A stretch of 64,000 nt of DNA from positions 1-64,000 of the forward strand of contig CALVNS010000003.1 in the NCBI GenBank assembly GCA_944349855.1, written 5' to 3'. Position numbers and translations under genes: made by a program. Below are positions 24,148-34,968 of this stretch, in pieces (within the stretch, counting starts at the first letter, position 1; every line of letters begins with the position of its first letter). The notes under the pieces were generated by a model. It did no database searches and was not told where the DNA came from. It saw nothing but the letters and a program-made list of their open reading frames with translations. The DNA is from an uncultured Eubacteriales bacterium. GTDB taxonomy: Bacteria > Bacillota > Clostridia > Christensenellales > Aristaeellaceae.

Positions 24148-25398
24148 TTGATCGCAGAAATCGTATCCATCGGCACGGAGCTGCTCATGGGCCAGATCGT
24201 CAACACCGACGCGCAGTACCTCTCGCGCCGGCTGAACGCGCTGGGCATCTCCGTATTCTACCACACGACCGTGGGCGACAACCCCGGCCGCATGGAGCAG
24301 ACGCTGCGCCTGGCGCTCTCGCGCAGCGACGTGGTGATCACCACCGGCGGCCTGGGCCCCACCGGCGACGACCTGAGCAAGGAGATCGTCGCGCGCATGC
24401 TGCATCTGCCCATGGAGCGCGACGAGGAGAGCATGCGCCGCATCGAGGGCTACTTCAGCGCGATGCACCGCGACATGACCCACAACAACGAGCGCCAGGC
24501 GATGTTCGCCCGCGGGGCGATCATCCTGCAAAACGACCGCGGCACCGCGCCCGGCTGCATCGTCGAGCAGGACGGCAAGGCCGTCATCCAGCTGCCCGGC
24601 CCGCCCTATGAGCTGACCGACATGTTCGAAAAGCGCGTGCTGCCCTACCTGGCCCGCCGAACGGGCGGCGCCATCGCCTCGCGCTACATCCGCATCTTCG
24701 GCGTGGGCGAGAGCGACGCCGAGACGCGCGTGAAGGACCTGATCGACGCGCAGACCGACGTCACCATCGCCCCCTATTGCTCGCTGGGCGAGGTGCAGCT
24801 GCGCGTGAGCGCCCGCGGGGGAAGCGAGGAGGAGGCGCTCGAGCGCATCCGGCCCACGGTCGAGGCCATCGCCGCGCGGCTGGGCGACGCCGTCTACGCC
24901 GTCAGCGCCGACCCCGCCGACAGCATGGAGCACTACGCCGTGGACGCGCTCACGCGCGCCGGGCGCACCGTCGCCGTGGCCGAGTCGTGCACGGGCGGAC
25001 TCGTCGCCGCGCGGCTGGTCGCCATCCCCGGCGCGTCGGCCGTGCTGCATGAGGCGCACGTCGTCTACGCCAACGAGGCCAAGGAGCGCTACCTGGGCGT
25101 GCGTCCCGAGACGCTCGAGGCCTTCGGCGCGGTCAGCGAGGCCTGCGCACGCGAGATGGCCGAGGGCCTGTGCGCCCGCAGCGGCGCGGACGTCGCCGTC
25201 TCGACCACCGGCGTGGCCGGCCCCGGCGGCGGCACCCCGCAAAAGCCCGTCGGCCTGGTGTATGTCGCCGCCGCATGCCCCGAGGGCACGTTCGTGCGCG
25301 AGCTGCGCCTGAACGGCGACCGCCAGCGCGTGCGCACGCTCGCCTCGCTGCATGCGCTGAACATGATCCGCCTGGCGGCCCTGCGCGCGCTGCGCTGA
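24148..25398 (+). CDS. cinA: CinA family protein (competence/damage inducible)
   Basis: 416 residues in two parts. The N-terminal molybdopterin-binding-like domain begins EIVSIGTELLMGQIVNTDA and contains TTGGLGPTGDDLSKE near 68-82. The C-terminal amidohydrolase domain carries ESCTGG near 277-282 and GVAGPGGGTP near 354-363. Known activities are nicotinamide mononucleotide deamidase and ADP-ribose pyrophosphatase. The start is TTG 24148 with AAAGGAG upstream. It lies 63 bp ahead of recA, as in many Bacillota. Confidence 0.93.
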   Translation: MIAEIVSIGTELLMGQIVNTDAQYLSRRLNALGISVFYHTTVGDNPGRMEQTLRLALSRSDVVITTGGLGPTGDDLSKEIVARMLHLPMERDEESMRRIEGYFSAMHRDMTHNNERQAMFARGAIILQNDRGTAPGCIVEQDGKAVIQLPGPPYELTDMFEKRVLPYLARRTGGAIASRYIRIFGVGESDAETRVKDLIDAQTDVTIAPYCSLGEVQLRVSARGGSEEEALERIRPTVEAIAARLGDAVYAVSADPADSMEHYAVDALTRAGRTVAVAESCTGGLVAARLVAIPGASAVLHEAHVVYANEAKERYLGVRPETLEAFGAVSEACAREMAEGLCARSGADVAVSTTGVAGPGGGTPQKPVGLVYVAAACPEGTFVRELRLNGDRQRVRTLASLHALNMIRLAALRALR

Positions 25399-25461
25399 GG
25401 CCGGGCGTTCACACAAGGGTTGTTACAGGGGCCGCGCCCCTGCAGGAAAGGAGAAGACACG

Positions 25462-26571
<1,110 letters not shown>

Positions 26572-26582
26572 GCCGCGCCTTC

Positions 26583-26610
26583 CCTCCCCCGCCCGCCGGC
26601 GGGGGATTTT
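26583..26610 (+). terminator. Terminator of the rimO-recA operon
   Basis: CCCCCGCC pairs with GGCGGGGG around CGCC and is followed by ATTTTG. Confidence 0.75.
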
Positions 26611-26660
26611 GCGTCCGTTCAAAAAAAGCGCCCATCCGTCGCGGAAAAACCTGCTTCCGC

Positions 26661-26689
26661 TTGACAGACGTGCAACAAATCGGTACAAT
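26661..26689 (+). promoter_or_regulatory. Near-consensus promoter upstream of the structured RNA and rny
   Basis: TTGACA (26661-26666) and TACAAT (26684-26689) are 17 bp apart. Confidence 0.9.
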
Positions 26690-26696
26690 AAAACTG

Positions 26697-26972
26697 TAAA
26701 GTTGTAAGTGCCCCTGTGGGATGGGTTCTTGCGGGCGTTTGATGTCTTCTGCTTACAGGCGGGTTTTCGCCTTGAAATTCGATAAACGGCGATTGGGCGC
26801 GCGCCCTCTCGCTTTTATGGACATGGGCAAAACACGACGTATAGATGAGACAACATGCCGTCGGTTACCGGACGGCCTCTTTGCGCGTGCCGCGCAAAGG
26901 CGCCGGTCTTGCGCTACCGACCAGGAATCCCCTATCCGCTGCCGAGCGCTGACGCGTCTCGGCCCTATTTTT
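26697..26972 (+). ncRNA. Candidate structured RNA or rny leader, class unassigned
   Basis: About 275 nt lie between a near-consensus promoter and a terminator-like hairpin, with no coding frame of its own. Visible helices include TGTAAG/CTTACA enclosing GCCC/GGGC, GGCG/CGCC (26759-26772), GCCGTC/GACGGC, CTTTGCGCG/CGCGCAAAG and GGTC/GACC. AT-rich single-strand blocks such as TTGAAATTCGATAAA stand out in a GC-rich genome and suggest conserved unpaired sequence. It could be a stand-alone RNA (raiA-motif or 6S were considered) or a regulated leader of rny. No known riboswitch core is recognised. Confidence 0.55.
26941..26972 (+). terminator. Terminator-like hairpin just before rny
   Basis: GCCGAG (26941-26946) pairs with CTCGGC (26958-26963), with GCG/CGC inside, followed by CCTATTTTTT. 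The rny ribosome site begins eight bases later. Confidence 0.7.
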
Positions 26973-26995
26973 TGAAGCGAGGAGTGAAGAAGACC

Positions 26996-28537
<1,542 letters not shown>

Positions 28538-28562
28538 GCCGGTCGCCCTTTCACAGCCCTTG

Positions 28563-28597
28563 GGGCGCGCGCAGGATTTGCCCTGCGCGCGCCCTTT
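28563..28597 (+). terminator. Terminator of rny
   Basis: GGGCGCGCGCAGG (28563-28575) pairs with CCTGCGCGCGCCC (28582-28594), followed by TTTG. Confidence 0.85.
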
Positions 28598-28611
28598 GCC
28601 TTGCCCCCACG

Positions 28612-28642
28612 CGAAAACCCCCGGCCTGCCTGGCCGGGGGTT
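28612..28642 (-). terminator. Terminator of the EAL-domain gene
   Basis: AACCCCCGGCC and GGCCGGGGGTT form a perfect 11-bp stem (28616-28642), followed on the minus strand by TTCGCG. Confidence 0.75.
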
Positions 28643-28675
28643 CTTGTCTGTCGCGCGCCGGATGGCCGCGCCTTG

Positions 28676-30622
28676 TCACTCCACTGCACGCACGTCCGCG
28701 CCCTTTTGGCCGGCAAATGCCTCTACCAGCCCGCTGTACGACATCGGCCGCGCATAATAGAAGCCCTGCAGCCAGTCCGCGCCCAGCCTGAGCAGCGCCT
28801 GGGCCTGCGCCTGCGTCTCTACGCCCTCGGCCACCACATCGCAGCCGATGACGTGGAACAGATCCACCATCGCGCCGATGATGATGCCCGTGCGCTCGCT
28901 TCCCGGCAGCTGCCGGATCAGCGAATGGTCCAGCTTGATGCAGTCGAAGGGCAGCTCCATCACCGTGGACACGTTGGAATAGCCCGTGCCGAAGTCGTCC
29001 AGGTAGAAGCGCACGCCCTGCTCGGACAGCAGCGACATCACCTGGCACGCGCGGTCGAGATCCGCCAGCAGCACGCGCTCGGTGATCTCCAGCTTCAGCC
29101 GGTGCGCGGGCACGTTGTAGCGCTGCAACGCCGCGCTGATGTGCGTCACCAGGTCGTCGGACATGAACTGCTGCATCGACAGGTTGACCGACACCGAGTC
29201 CAGCTGCGGCACGCGGCCGCCGCCCAGCAGGCGGCACACCCGATCGAACACAAACCAGGTCAGCTCTTCCACCATGCCGCTCTCCTCCGCCAGGGAGATG
29301 AACATCGACGTGGGAACCAGCTGCCCGTCGTCATCCCGCAGGCGAAGCAGCGCCTCCGCCGAGTCGAACCGGCCCTGCGCGCTGCTGAAGATCGGCTGAT
29401 ACCACACCTCAAACCGGTCCTCCGCCAGCGCGCGCTCCATCAGGTTCATCACGTGCTTGCGCTGGGACAGCTGCGTGAAGATCTCCTCGTCAAAGCGCAG
29501 CAGGCGGCACCCCCGCTCGCGGGCGATCTCCAGCGCGTAGCGCAGATACTCCACCACGTCGTTGGCGCGCCACGGTTGCCCGACGCGGATCAGCTCGACC
29601 ATGCGCGTGTTGAGCGTGAACTGCTGGCCTTCGATCTGCCAGCTGCGGTTGAAGCGGTCGCGCACCTTCGTCAGCAGCGTCTGCGCATCCGCTTCGCCGC
29701 CGCACAGCGCCAGCAGCGCAAAGTTCATGTTGCCAATGCGAAACGCATGCCCCTGTTCGTGCGCCGTTTCCATCCAGCCGGCCACCTCGCACAGCAGCTC
29801 GTCGCCGGCCTGATAGCCGTAGTGCTGGTTCACCGTCTCAAACTGCCGGATCGACACCAGCACCACCTGGAAGGCCTTCGAGCCGCGCAACAGCTGTGCG
29901 ACCTCCTGATAGAACGCAGTGCGGTTGCCCACCAGCGTCAGCGGGTCGCTCTCCAGCCCGCGGCTTTGGAAGTACAGCAGCAGAATCAGATCCGTTGCGA
30001 CGATCAGGCTGCCGTTGAGCAGCAGGTTCGGATAGATGAGCTGATACCCGATCAGCAGCAGCAACGTCGGCAGCAGCATCGCCAGCAGGCGGCGCAGCGT
30101 GCGGCCGATGCGCGCGCGGTTGAACGCCGCCGCGGCCAGCAGCATCGCCATCTCGACCGCCATGAGCGCATAGCCCACGTTGATCAGCGGCCCGCGCACA
30201 TAGCGCATCCCCGCCTCCAGGCGGAACATCCAGCCCGTCCATGGGTTGATCGCCAGCAATGCCGCATAGCCGCCCACCATGCACCTGAGCGCCGCCTGTA
30301 CGCACGAAAAGCGGCGCGGGTGGTAGACCTGCCCCAGCACCAGGTGAAACAGATACGACGTCAGCAGCGCCGACAGGCCCACCGTCGTCAGAAAGTACAG
30401 GCTATTGAGCGCATAATGAATCCAGATCGGTATGCCGCGCGCCAGGCGCAGCGTGAACACGCACAGGATATTCAGCAGAATCGAGGCGGCCGAAAGCCAC
30501 AGGCAGCGCCGGTAGCGGCGTCCCTGCGCGGACAAAAACCAGCGCGTCTCGTGAAAACTGACCGCCAAAATGAGCACGACGCCCAAGGAGAAGCACTCGA
30601 CGGAAACATTCCACTGGTTCAC
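28676..30622 (-). CDS. Membrane c-di-GMP phosphodiesterase (degenerate GGDEF plus EAL)
   Basis: 648 residues. Six or seven hydrophobic helices fill residues 5-220. The GGDEF domain (about 225-380) is degenerate: the active-site position reads GNMNF, so no cyclase activity is expected. The EAL domain (about 395-640) looks catalytic, with SAEALLRLR, VNLSMQQF, LEITER, DDFGTGYSN, IKLDHSL and AEGVETQAQAQ. It would hydrolyse c-di-GMP to pGpG at the membrane. The start is GTG 30622. Its ribosome site is a run of ten G nine bases upstream, which may slip and vary expression. Confidence 0.9.
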   Translation of the reverse strand: MNQWNVSVECFSLGVVLILAVSFHETRWFLSAQGRRYRRCLWLSAASILLNILCVFTLRLARGIPIWIHYALNSLYFLTTVGLSALLTSYLFHLVLGQVYHPRRFSCVQAALRCMVGGYAALLAINPWTGWMFRLEAGMRYVRGPLINVGYALMAVEMAMLLAAAAFNRARIGRTLRRLLAMLLPTLLLLIGYQLIYPNLLLNGSLIVATDLILLLYFQSRGLESDPLTLVGNRTAFYQEVAQLLRGSKAFQVVLVSIRQFETVNQHYGYQAGDELLCEVAGWMETAHEQGHAFRIGNMNFALLALCGGEADAQTLLTKVRDRFNRSWQIEGQQFTLNTRMVELIRVGQPWRANDVVEYLRYALEIARERGCRLLRFDEEIFTQLSQRKHVMNLMERALAEDRFEVWYQPIFSSAQGRFDSAEALLRLRDDDGQLVPTSMFISLAEESGMVEELTWFVFDRVCRLLGGGRVPQLDSVSVNLSMQQFMSDDLVTHISAALQRYNVPAHRLKLEITERVLLADLDRACQVMSLLSEQGVRFYLDDFGTGYSNVSTVMELPFDCIKLDHSLIRQLPGSERTGIIIGAMVDLFHVIGCDVVAEGVETQAQAQALLRLGADWLQGFYYARPMSYSGLVEAFAGQKGADVRAVE

Positions 30623-30631
30623 TGGCTTCTA

Positions 30632-30641
30632 CCCCCCCCCC
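30632..30641 (-). repeat. Ten-base G homopolymer serving as ribosome-binding site
   Basis: On the minus strand G10 is followed by TAGAAGCCA and the GTG start of the EAL gene, an optimal 9-base spacing. No other purine-rich site is present. A change in tract length would alter the spacing and strength of the site. Confidence 0.8.
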
Positions 30642-30878
30642 GCCATTATTTTCCATATTCTGAATGCCGGGCATATCGGGAAAAAGAGCGCAAAAGCCGC
30701 ACTGTCCCACCCCGGCATGCGACAGTCGCAAGCAGGTCATGCCGGTGGACGCGCGGCCAAAAAAAACAGCATCAAGCCTCATATTTGATTCTCCCGCCAC
30801 AGGGCCCACATGTTGCGTCATGCGCCAGATGAAGTAAAGAGCCCCAGCCCGTTGTCGAGCAACGTGCTGAGACTCTGT

Positions 30879-30963
30879 TGGTGCGGTCGACGGGACTTGA
30901 ACCCGTACCCATTGCTGGACACGCCCCTCAAACGTGCGCGTATGCCAATTCCGCCACGACCGC
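30879..30963 (-). tRNA. tRNA-Leu (GAG)
   Basis: 85 nt with an encoded CCA. Acceptor GCGGTCG/CGACCGC, D-arm region GTGGCGGAATTGGC, anticodon arm CACGT-TTGAGGG-GCGTG giving GAG, a long variable arm typical of Leu, and T-loop GGTTCAAGTCC. Confidence 0.96.
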
Positions 30964-31074
30964 ATGTGGCTCACTACAACGGTAAGTATTATACGCGAGA
31001 AAGGCGTTTTTGTCAACCGAAAAAGCAAAAATAGAACGAACGAGGCGCGAGGGCCCTGCCCCCGCGCCCGAGCG

Positions 31075-32346
31075 CTAAAATTCCGAATAGCCGGGCGCGC
31101 TTTCGCACACCCTGTTGATGTCGGCGCCGACCGCGCGCAGCTTCTCCTCGATGCGCTCATAGCCGCGGTCGATGTGCCCGCCGTCATCCTCCACCAGGGT
31201 CTCGCCGCGCGCGCACAGGCCCGCCAGCAACAGCGCCGCCCCCGCGCGCAGATCCGTCGCGCGCACCGCCGCGCCGGTCAGTTCCCGCACGCCCTCAACG
31301 ATGGCGACGCGATCCTCCACGCGAATGCGCGCGCCCATGCGTGCCAACTCGGCGGCGTGCATGTAGCGGTTTTCAAAGATCGTCTCCAGAAAGACCGACG
31401 TGCCCGGCGTGCGGCAGCACAGCACCATCAGCGGCGCCTGCAGGTCCGTTGGGAACCCCGGATACGCCATCGTGCGCACCTCCATCGCGCGCCCCGCGCG
31501 CCCGCTCACGCGCAGGCCCTGCGGCGTATCCGCCGCGTGCACGCCCGCCTCCGTCAGCTTGAACAGCAGCGAGCGCAGGTGGTCGCTGCGCGCGCCGGCC
31601 AACAGCAGGTCGCCGCCGGTCAGCGCCGCGGCGCAGGCCATCGTGCCCGCCTCAATGCGGTCGGTGATCGGCGTGTACTGCGCGCCGTGCAGGCGCTTGA
31701 CGCCCTCGATCGTCACCGTGGAGGTGCCCGCGCCCGCAATCCGCGCGCCCATGCTGCTAAGGCACGCCGCCAGGTCGACGATCTCCGGCTCCTTGGCCGC
31801 GTTTTCGATGCGCGTCGTGCCCTCGGCCAGGCACGCCGCCATCATCAGATTCTCCGTCGCGCCCACGCTGGGCATATCCAGATAGATCGCCGCCCCGCGC
31901 AGCCGCCCCTGCAGCACCACGCCGCCATGGTCCATGGAGATCCGCGCGCCCAGCGCCTCCATGCCCTTGAGGTGCTGGTCGATCGGCCGTTGCCCGATCG
32001 CGCAGCCCCCCGGCATCGACACGCGCGCCTGCCCCTCCCGCGCCAGTAGCGGGCCCATCACCAGCACGCTGGCCCGCATGCGCCGCATGCGCTCGCAGCT
32101 CTCCGGGCTGCGCACGTGGCCCGCGCGCAGGCGCAGCTCCCCTTCCTCCAGGTCCGACTCGCACCCGCACTCCTGCAGCACCTGCAGCAGCGTGCGCACG
32201 TCGCTCAGGCGCGGCGGACTCTTGATGCGCACCTCCTCCTGTGTGAGCAGCGCCGCCGCCATGATCGGCAGGACGGCGTTCTTCGACGTCCCGATGCGCA
32301 CCGTCCCGCGCAGCGGCGGGCTCTCGCGCACCGTAAATCGTGCCAA
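31075..32346 (-). CDS. murA: UDP-N-acetylglucosamine 1-carboxyvinyltransferase
   Basis: 423 residues, EPSP-synthase fold. Lys22 lies in TSKNAVLP. The catalytic loop [15 protein letters not shown] places Cys115 exactly as in the E. coli enzyme, so fosfomycin sensitivity at this site is expected. It transfers enolpyruvate from PEP to UDP-GlcNAc, the first committed step of peptidoglycan synthesis. TTG 32346 is the likely start, with GGAGGGG five bases upstream; the frame is open further up but overprints ywmB. The ywmB-murA order is conserved in Bacillota. Confidence 0.95.
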   Translation of the reverse strand: MARFTVRESPPLRGTVRIGTSKNAVLPIMAAALLTQEEVRIKSPPRLSDVRTLLQVLQECGCESDLEEGELRLRAGHVRSPESCERMRRMRASVLVMGPLLAREGQARVSMPGGCAIGQRPIDQHLKGMEALGARISMDHGGVVLQGRLRGAAIYLDMPSVGATENLMMAACLAEGTTRIENAAKEPEIVDLAACLSSMGARIAGAGTSTVTIEGVKRLHGAQYTPITDRIEAGTMACAAALTGGDLLLAGARSDHLRSLLFKLTEAGVHAADTPQGLRVSGRAGRAMEVRTMAYPGFPTDLQAPLMVLCCRTPGTSVFLETIFENRYMHAAELARMGARIRVEDRVAIVEGVRELTGAAVRATDLRAGAALLLAGLCARGETLVEDDGGHIDRGYERIEEKLRAVGADINRVCESAPGYSEF

Positions 32347-32372
32347 AAAGACCCCTCCATTCCCGTATTGCG

Positions 32373-32936
32373 TCAGTATTCGATGGGGATGTGTGGACGG
32401 CCGATGTACACCCGCGCGCCCTCTCCATCCAGGCGCAGCGCCACCTGCGCGCGCGCCCCCGTGAGCGAGACGAGCGACTCCTGCACGAGCGCCTCCTGCG
32501 CCTCGTCCCCCAGCGCGGCCAGGATGTCGCGCGCGGCCTGTTCCAGATCCGTGCGCTGCGTCCGCCCGGTCAGGCAGATCGCGGCCTCGCGCATGCCCAG
32601 CGCGCTGCGCATGCGGCGGATGACCGCCTGCAGCGTCCACAGATCCGGCGCGCAGGCGCTTGTGAGCGCCACGCGCGTGCGCCGCGGACTCTCCAGCACG
32701 GTCACGCTGCCGGACGGCAGCGTCTGTGCCGCCCGCTGCGCCGCCGTCAGCGTCGGCACGGCGCCCCACGCGCTGACCTCGTGCTCCATGCGCACGTAAA
32801 ACGCATACGGCTCGACCTGTTGCGCCCGGGCCGCCGCCACGAGGCTGCGCGTGTCCGTCAGCGCAAAGTCGAAATACAGCGCGAGAAACGCCGCCGCCAC
32901 CGTCGCACAGATCGCCACGATCGCCTTGCGTCGCAT
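32373..32936 (-). CDS. ywmB: YwmB family protein
   Basis: 187 residues. An N-terminal hydrophobic segment (about 3-22) forms a signal or anchor sequence. The rest has alternating strands and helices with little sequence conservation, as in the YwmB family, whose structure resembles the TATA-box-binding-protein fold. Assignment rests mainly on size, signal and position 26 bp upstream of murA, as in B. subtilis. ATG 32936 has GGGAGG seven bases upstream. Function is unknown, and the region 32937-33208 upstream shows no gene. Confidence 0.72.
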   Translation of the reverse strand: MRRKAIVAICATVAAAFLALYFDFALTDTRSLVAAARAQQVEPYAFYVRMEHEVSAWGAVPTLTAAQRAAQTLPSGSVTVLESPRRTRVALTSACAPDLWTLQAVIRRMRSALGMREAAICLTGRTQRTDLEQAARDILAALGDEAQEALVQESLVSLTGARAQVALRLDGEGARVYIGRPHIPIEY

Positions 32937-33208
32937 GCCGATGCCTCCCTTCGTCCACGGCATCATTGTGCCCGCCGTCCCGGCCTTTATGCGACCGCGC
33001 CCGGACCGCAAAACCCGCGATTTTGCGCGCTTTTCGCCCTGCGTCTGCCAATGCGCCGCCCGAAAACCCCGACGCCGCCGCGCCCGCGCCGGGAGATTTT
33101 TGCATCGCCCTCCTCTCCCTTTTTTGACAAGCCTTTCCATTTCTATGCGCCGCCGCGCGCGCCAATGTCCCAGCTTTCCCCGCGCGATTTACGCGTATGT
33201 GCGCGCGC

Positions 33209-33237
33209 AAAAAAAAGGCCGGCGTCGCACGCCGGCC
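33209..33237 (-). terminator. Terminator of the acetyltransferase gene
   Basis: GGCCGGCGT and ACGCCGGCC form a 9-bp stem with a 3-nt loop, followed by eight T on the minus strand. Confidence 0.9.
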
Positions 33238-33258
33238 CGCAGATCTGCCGCTGGATTT

Positions 33259-33795
33259 TTATGGATTCCATCGCTTTTGCATGTGCAGCACCAGGTCGTC
33301 GTCGTTGACACAGGGCGCATACTGCGCCAGCTGCGCGCCGCGGTACCACGCGCCGGTACCATCGGGCACGTATCCGCGCTTGACATACATGCGCTGCGCG
33401 CTGCCATAGCCGCTGTGCAGGCCCACCGCCAGGCAGACCGCATCCGCGCGCCCCGCAGCCAGACGCTCCGCCACGTCCATCAGCCGCGTGCCGATGCCGC
33501 GGCGGCGGTACTTCTCCAGCACTGCAAAGTCGACGATCTGCGGCAGGCCCGCGCCCGCATACGGTCCGTCGTCCGCGCCGTCGTACAGGTTGACGTATCC
33601 CGCAGGCTCGCCATGCCACAGCGCGCACAGCGCCACGCAGCGTCCCTGCGCCATGTCCTGCAGGCGGCCGCGGTAGCAGGCGTCGCGCACAGGCCAGCCC
33701 TGCAGCGCCTCCTCGCGGCACAGGGGTTCGATGTCCTGTTCCATCAGCGTGCGGACCGTCACGTCCCCGTCCTGGTAAAAGATGCGCGCGTCCAT
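33259..33795 (-). CDS. GNAT-family N-acetyltransferase
   Basis: 178 residues. The motif A segment is IVDFAVLEKYRRRGIGTRLMDVAERLA near 84-110, with the Q/RxxGxG/A pyrophosphate loop RRRGIG. GSAQRMYVKRGYVPDG near 131-146 follows. The short C-terminal part contains several aromatic residues and ends near the terminator. ATG 33795 follows GGAGGG. It is divergent from the hydrolase operon. The substrate is unknown. Confidence 0.87.
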   Translation of the reverse strand: MDARIFYQDGDVTVRTLMEQDIEPLCREEALQGWPVRDACYRGRLQDMAQGRCVALCALWHGEPAGYVNLYDGADDGPYAGAGLPQIVDFAVLEKYRRRGIGTRLMDVAERLAAGRADAVCLAVGLHSGYGSAQRMYVKRGYVPDGTGAWYRGAQLAQYAPCVNDDDLVLHMQKRWNP

Positions 33796-33910
33796 GTCGC
33801 GCCCTCCCTTCGCCGCGTCTGTCTGCAAGCAGGATACCATCCGTTTCGGGCCAAGTCAAGCGCCTGGCGGATTTGCAGCGGGATGCCGCGCTTTTTTTCG
33901 CGCGCCCCCG

Positions 33911-33939
33911 TTGCGCCCCGCGCCGGATGCTGTTACAAT
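33911..33939 (+). promoter_or_regulatory. Promoter of the hydrolase/acyltransferase/dgo operon
   Basis: TTGCGC (33911-33916) and TACAAT (33934-33939) are 17 bp apart. A leader hairpin follows, with AACGCCCG/CGGGCGTT arms around the palindrome GTCTGCAGAC, at 33950-33991. Confidence 0.7.
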
Positions 33940-34024
33940 AGACGTAAGCAACGCCCGTCCGCTCGCGTCTGCAGACCGACGGCGGGCGTTATGTGCATGT
34001 AAAGGCGATGTGGGAGGGATGTCC

Positions 34025-34963
34025 TTGGCGCTCAACGAGGCCCTGCGCGCCGCGCTGCGCGCGCTGTCCTTTCCCGACGTCGACCTGCCGAAAAACTACC
34101 GGCGCATCCGCGCGCTTCAGGACGCCGCGCCCTCGCTGCGCTCGCGCATCGTGCAGGATGCGCGCGAAGCGCAGATCGCGGGGGTGCCAGTGCGCATCTA
34201 TGAGCCCGAGCCGGACGCGCGCCAGCCGGGCGCGCTGCTGTTCTTTCATGGCGGCGGCTGGGTGACCGGCTCGCTTGCCAGCTATCATGCCGCGTGCACC
34301 CACCTGTGCGAGCGCACGGGCCGGCCGGTGTGCTCGGTGGGCTACCGGCTGGCGCCGGAGCACCGCTTCCCGGACGGCCTGCACGACTGCCACGCGGTGC
34401 TGCAGGCGGTGCTCGCCGGCGATCCGGCATTCCCGTGCGCGCGGGAGGAGCTGACGCTTGTGGGCGACAGCGCGGGGGGCAATCTTGCGGCCGCGGCCCT
34501 GCTGCTCGCGCGCGACCGTGCGCAGCCCCTGCCCGCCGGACAGATTCTGCTCTATCCGGTCGTCCAGTCCGACTTTACCGACGGCTCGCCCTTCCCCTCC
34601 GTGCACGAAAACGGGCAGGACTACCTGCTGACCGCGCGCATGATGCGCGAATACCTGTCCCTGTACGTGCGCGGCGAAACGGACGAACGCAACCCCTATC
34701 TCGCGCCGCTGTATGCGCCCTCGCTTGCCGGCCTGCCGCGCGCGCTCGTCGTGACCGCGCAGTACGATCCCCTGCGCGACGAGGGCGAGGCGTTTGCGGC
34801 GCGGCTCGCGCGCGAGGGCGTGCCCGCCGCCTGCGTGCGCGTCGAGGGCGCGCTGCACGGCTTCTTCTCCCTGCCCCCGCGCTTTGCGCACGCCGCGCGC
34901 GCGCTCGAGCTGATTGGCGACTTTCTCGACGGGCGTCCCGCTGCGCCGGACGATGCGAGGTGA
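34025..34963 (+). CDS. Alpha/beta hydrolase (hormone-sensitive-lipase family)
   Basis: 312 residues. The oxyanion motif FFHGGGWVTG is near 74-83, the nucleophile GDSAGGNLAAAALLLA near 147-162, the acid in AQYDPLRDEG near 246-255 and the histidine in GALHGFF near 276. This is the HSL/acetyl-esterase group. TTG 34025 is favoured by GGGAGGG at six bases; ATG 34019 directly abuts that site. The next gene starts five bases after the stop. In Clostridia such a hydrolase commonly precedes an acyltransferase and DUF6320, which suggests joint action on an acylated metabolite. Confidence 0.88.
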   Translation: MALNEALRAALRALSFPDVDLPKNYRRIRALQDAAPSLRSRIVQDAREAQIAGVPVRIYEPEPDARQPGALLFFHGGGWVTGSLASYHAACTHLCERTGRPVCSVGYRLAPEHRFPDGLHDCHAVLQAVLAGDPAFPCAREELTLVGDSAGGNLAAAALLLARDRAQPLPAGQILLYPVVQSDFTDGSPFPSVHENGQDYLLTARMMREYLSLYVRGETDERNPYLAPLYAPSLAGLPRALVVTAQYDPLRDEGEAFAARLAREGVPAACVRVEGALHGFFSLPPRFAHAARALELIGDFLDGRPAAPDDAR

Positions 34964-34968
34964 TTCCA

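Noticed and set aside
25410-25461. LexA/SOS box in front of recA
   Set aside because: No GAAC-N4-GTTC-like dyad was found; only a GC palindrome at 25427-25443 is present.
31075-33210. 711-codon frame that would extend murA upstream
   Set aside because: The extension overprints ywmB, which has its own signal sequence and ribosome site; murA numbering (Lys22, Cys115) fits the TTG start at 32346.
34294-34968. Upstream extension of the condensation-fold acyltransferase into the hydrolase gene
   Set aside because: The extension has shadow composition; TTG 34969 has a correctly spaced GAGG and follows the hydrolase stop by five bases.
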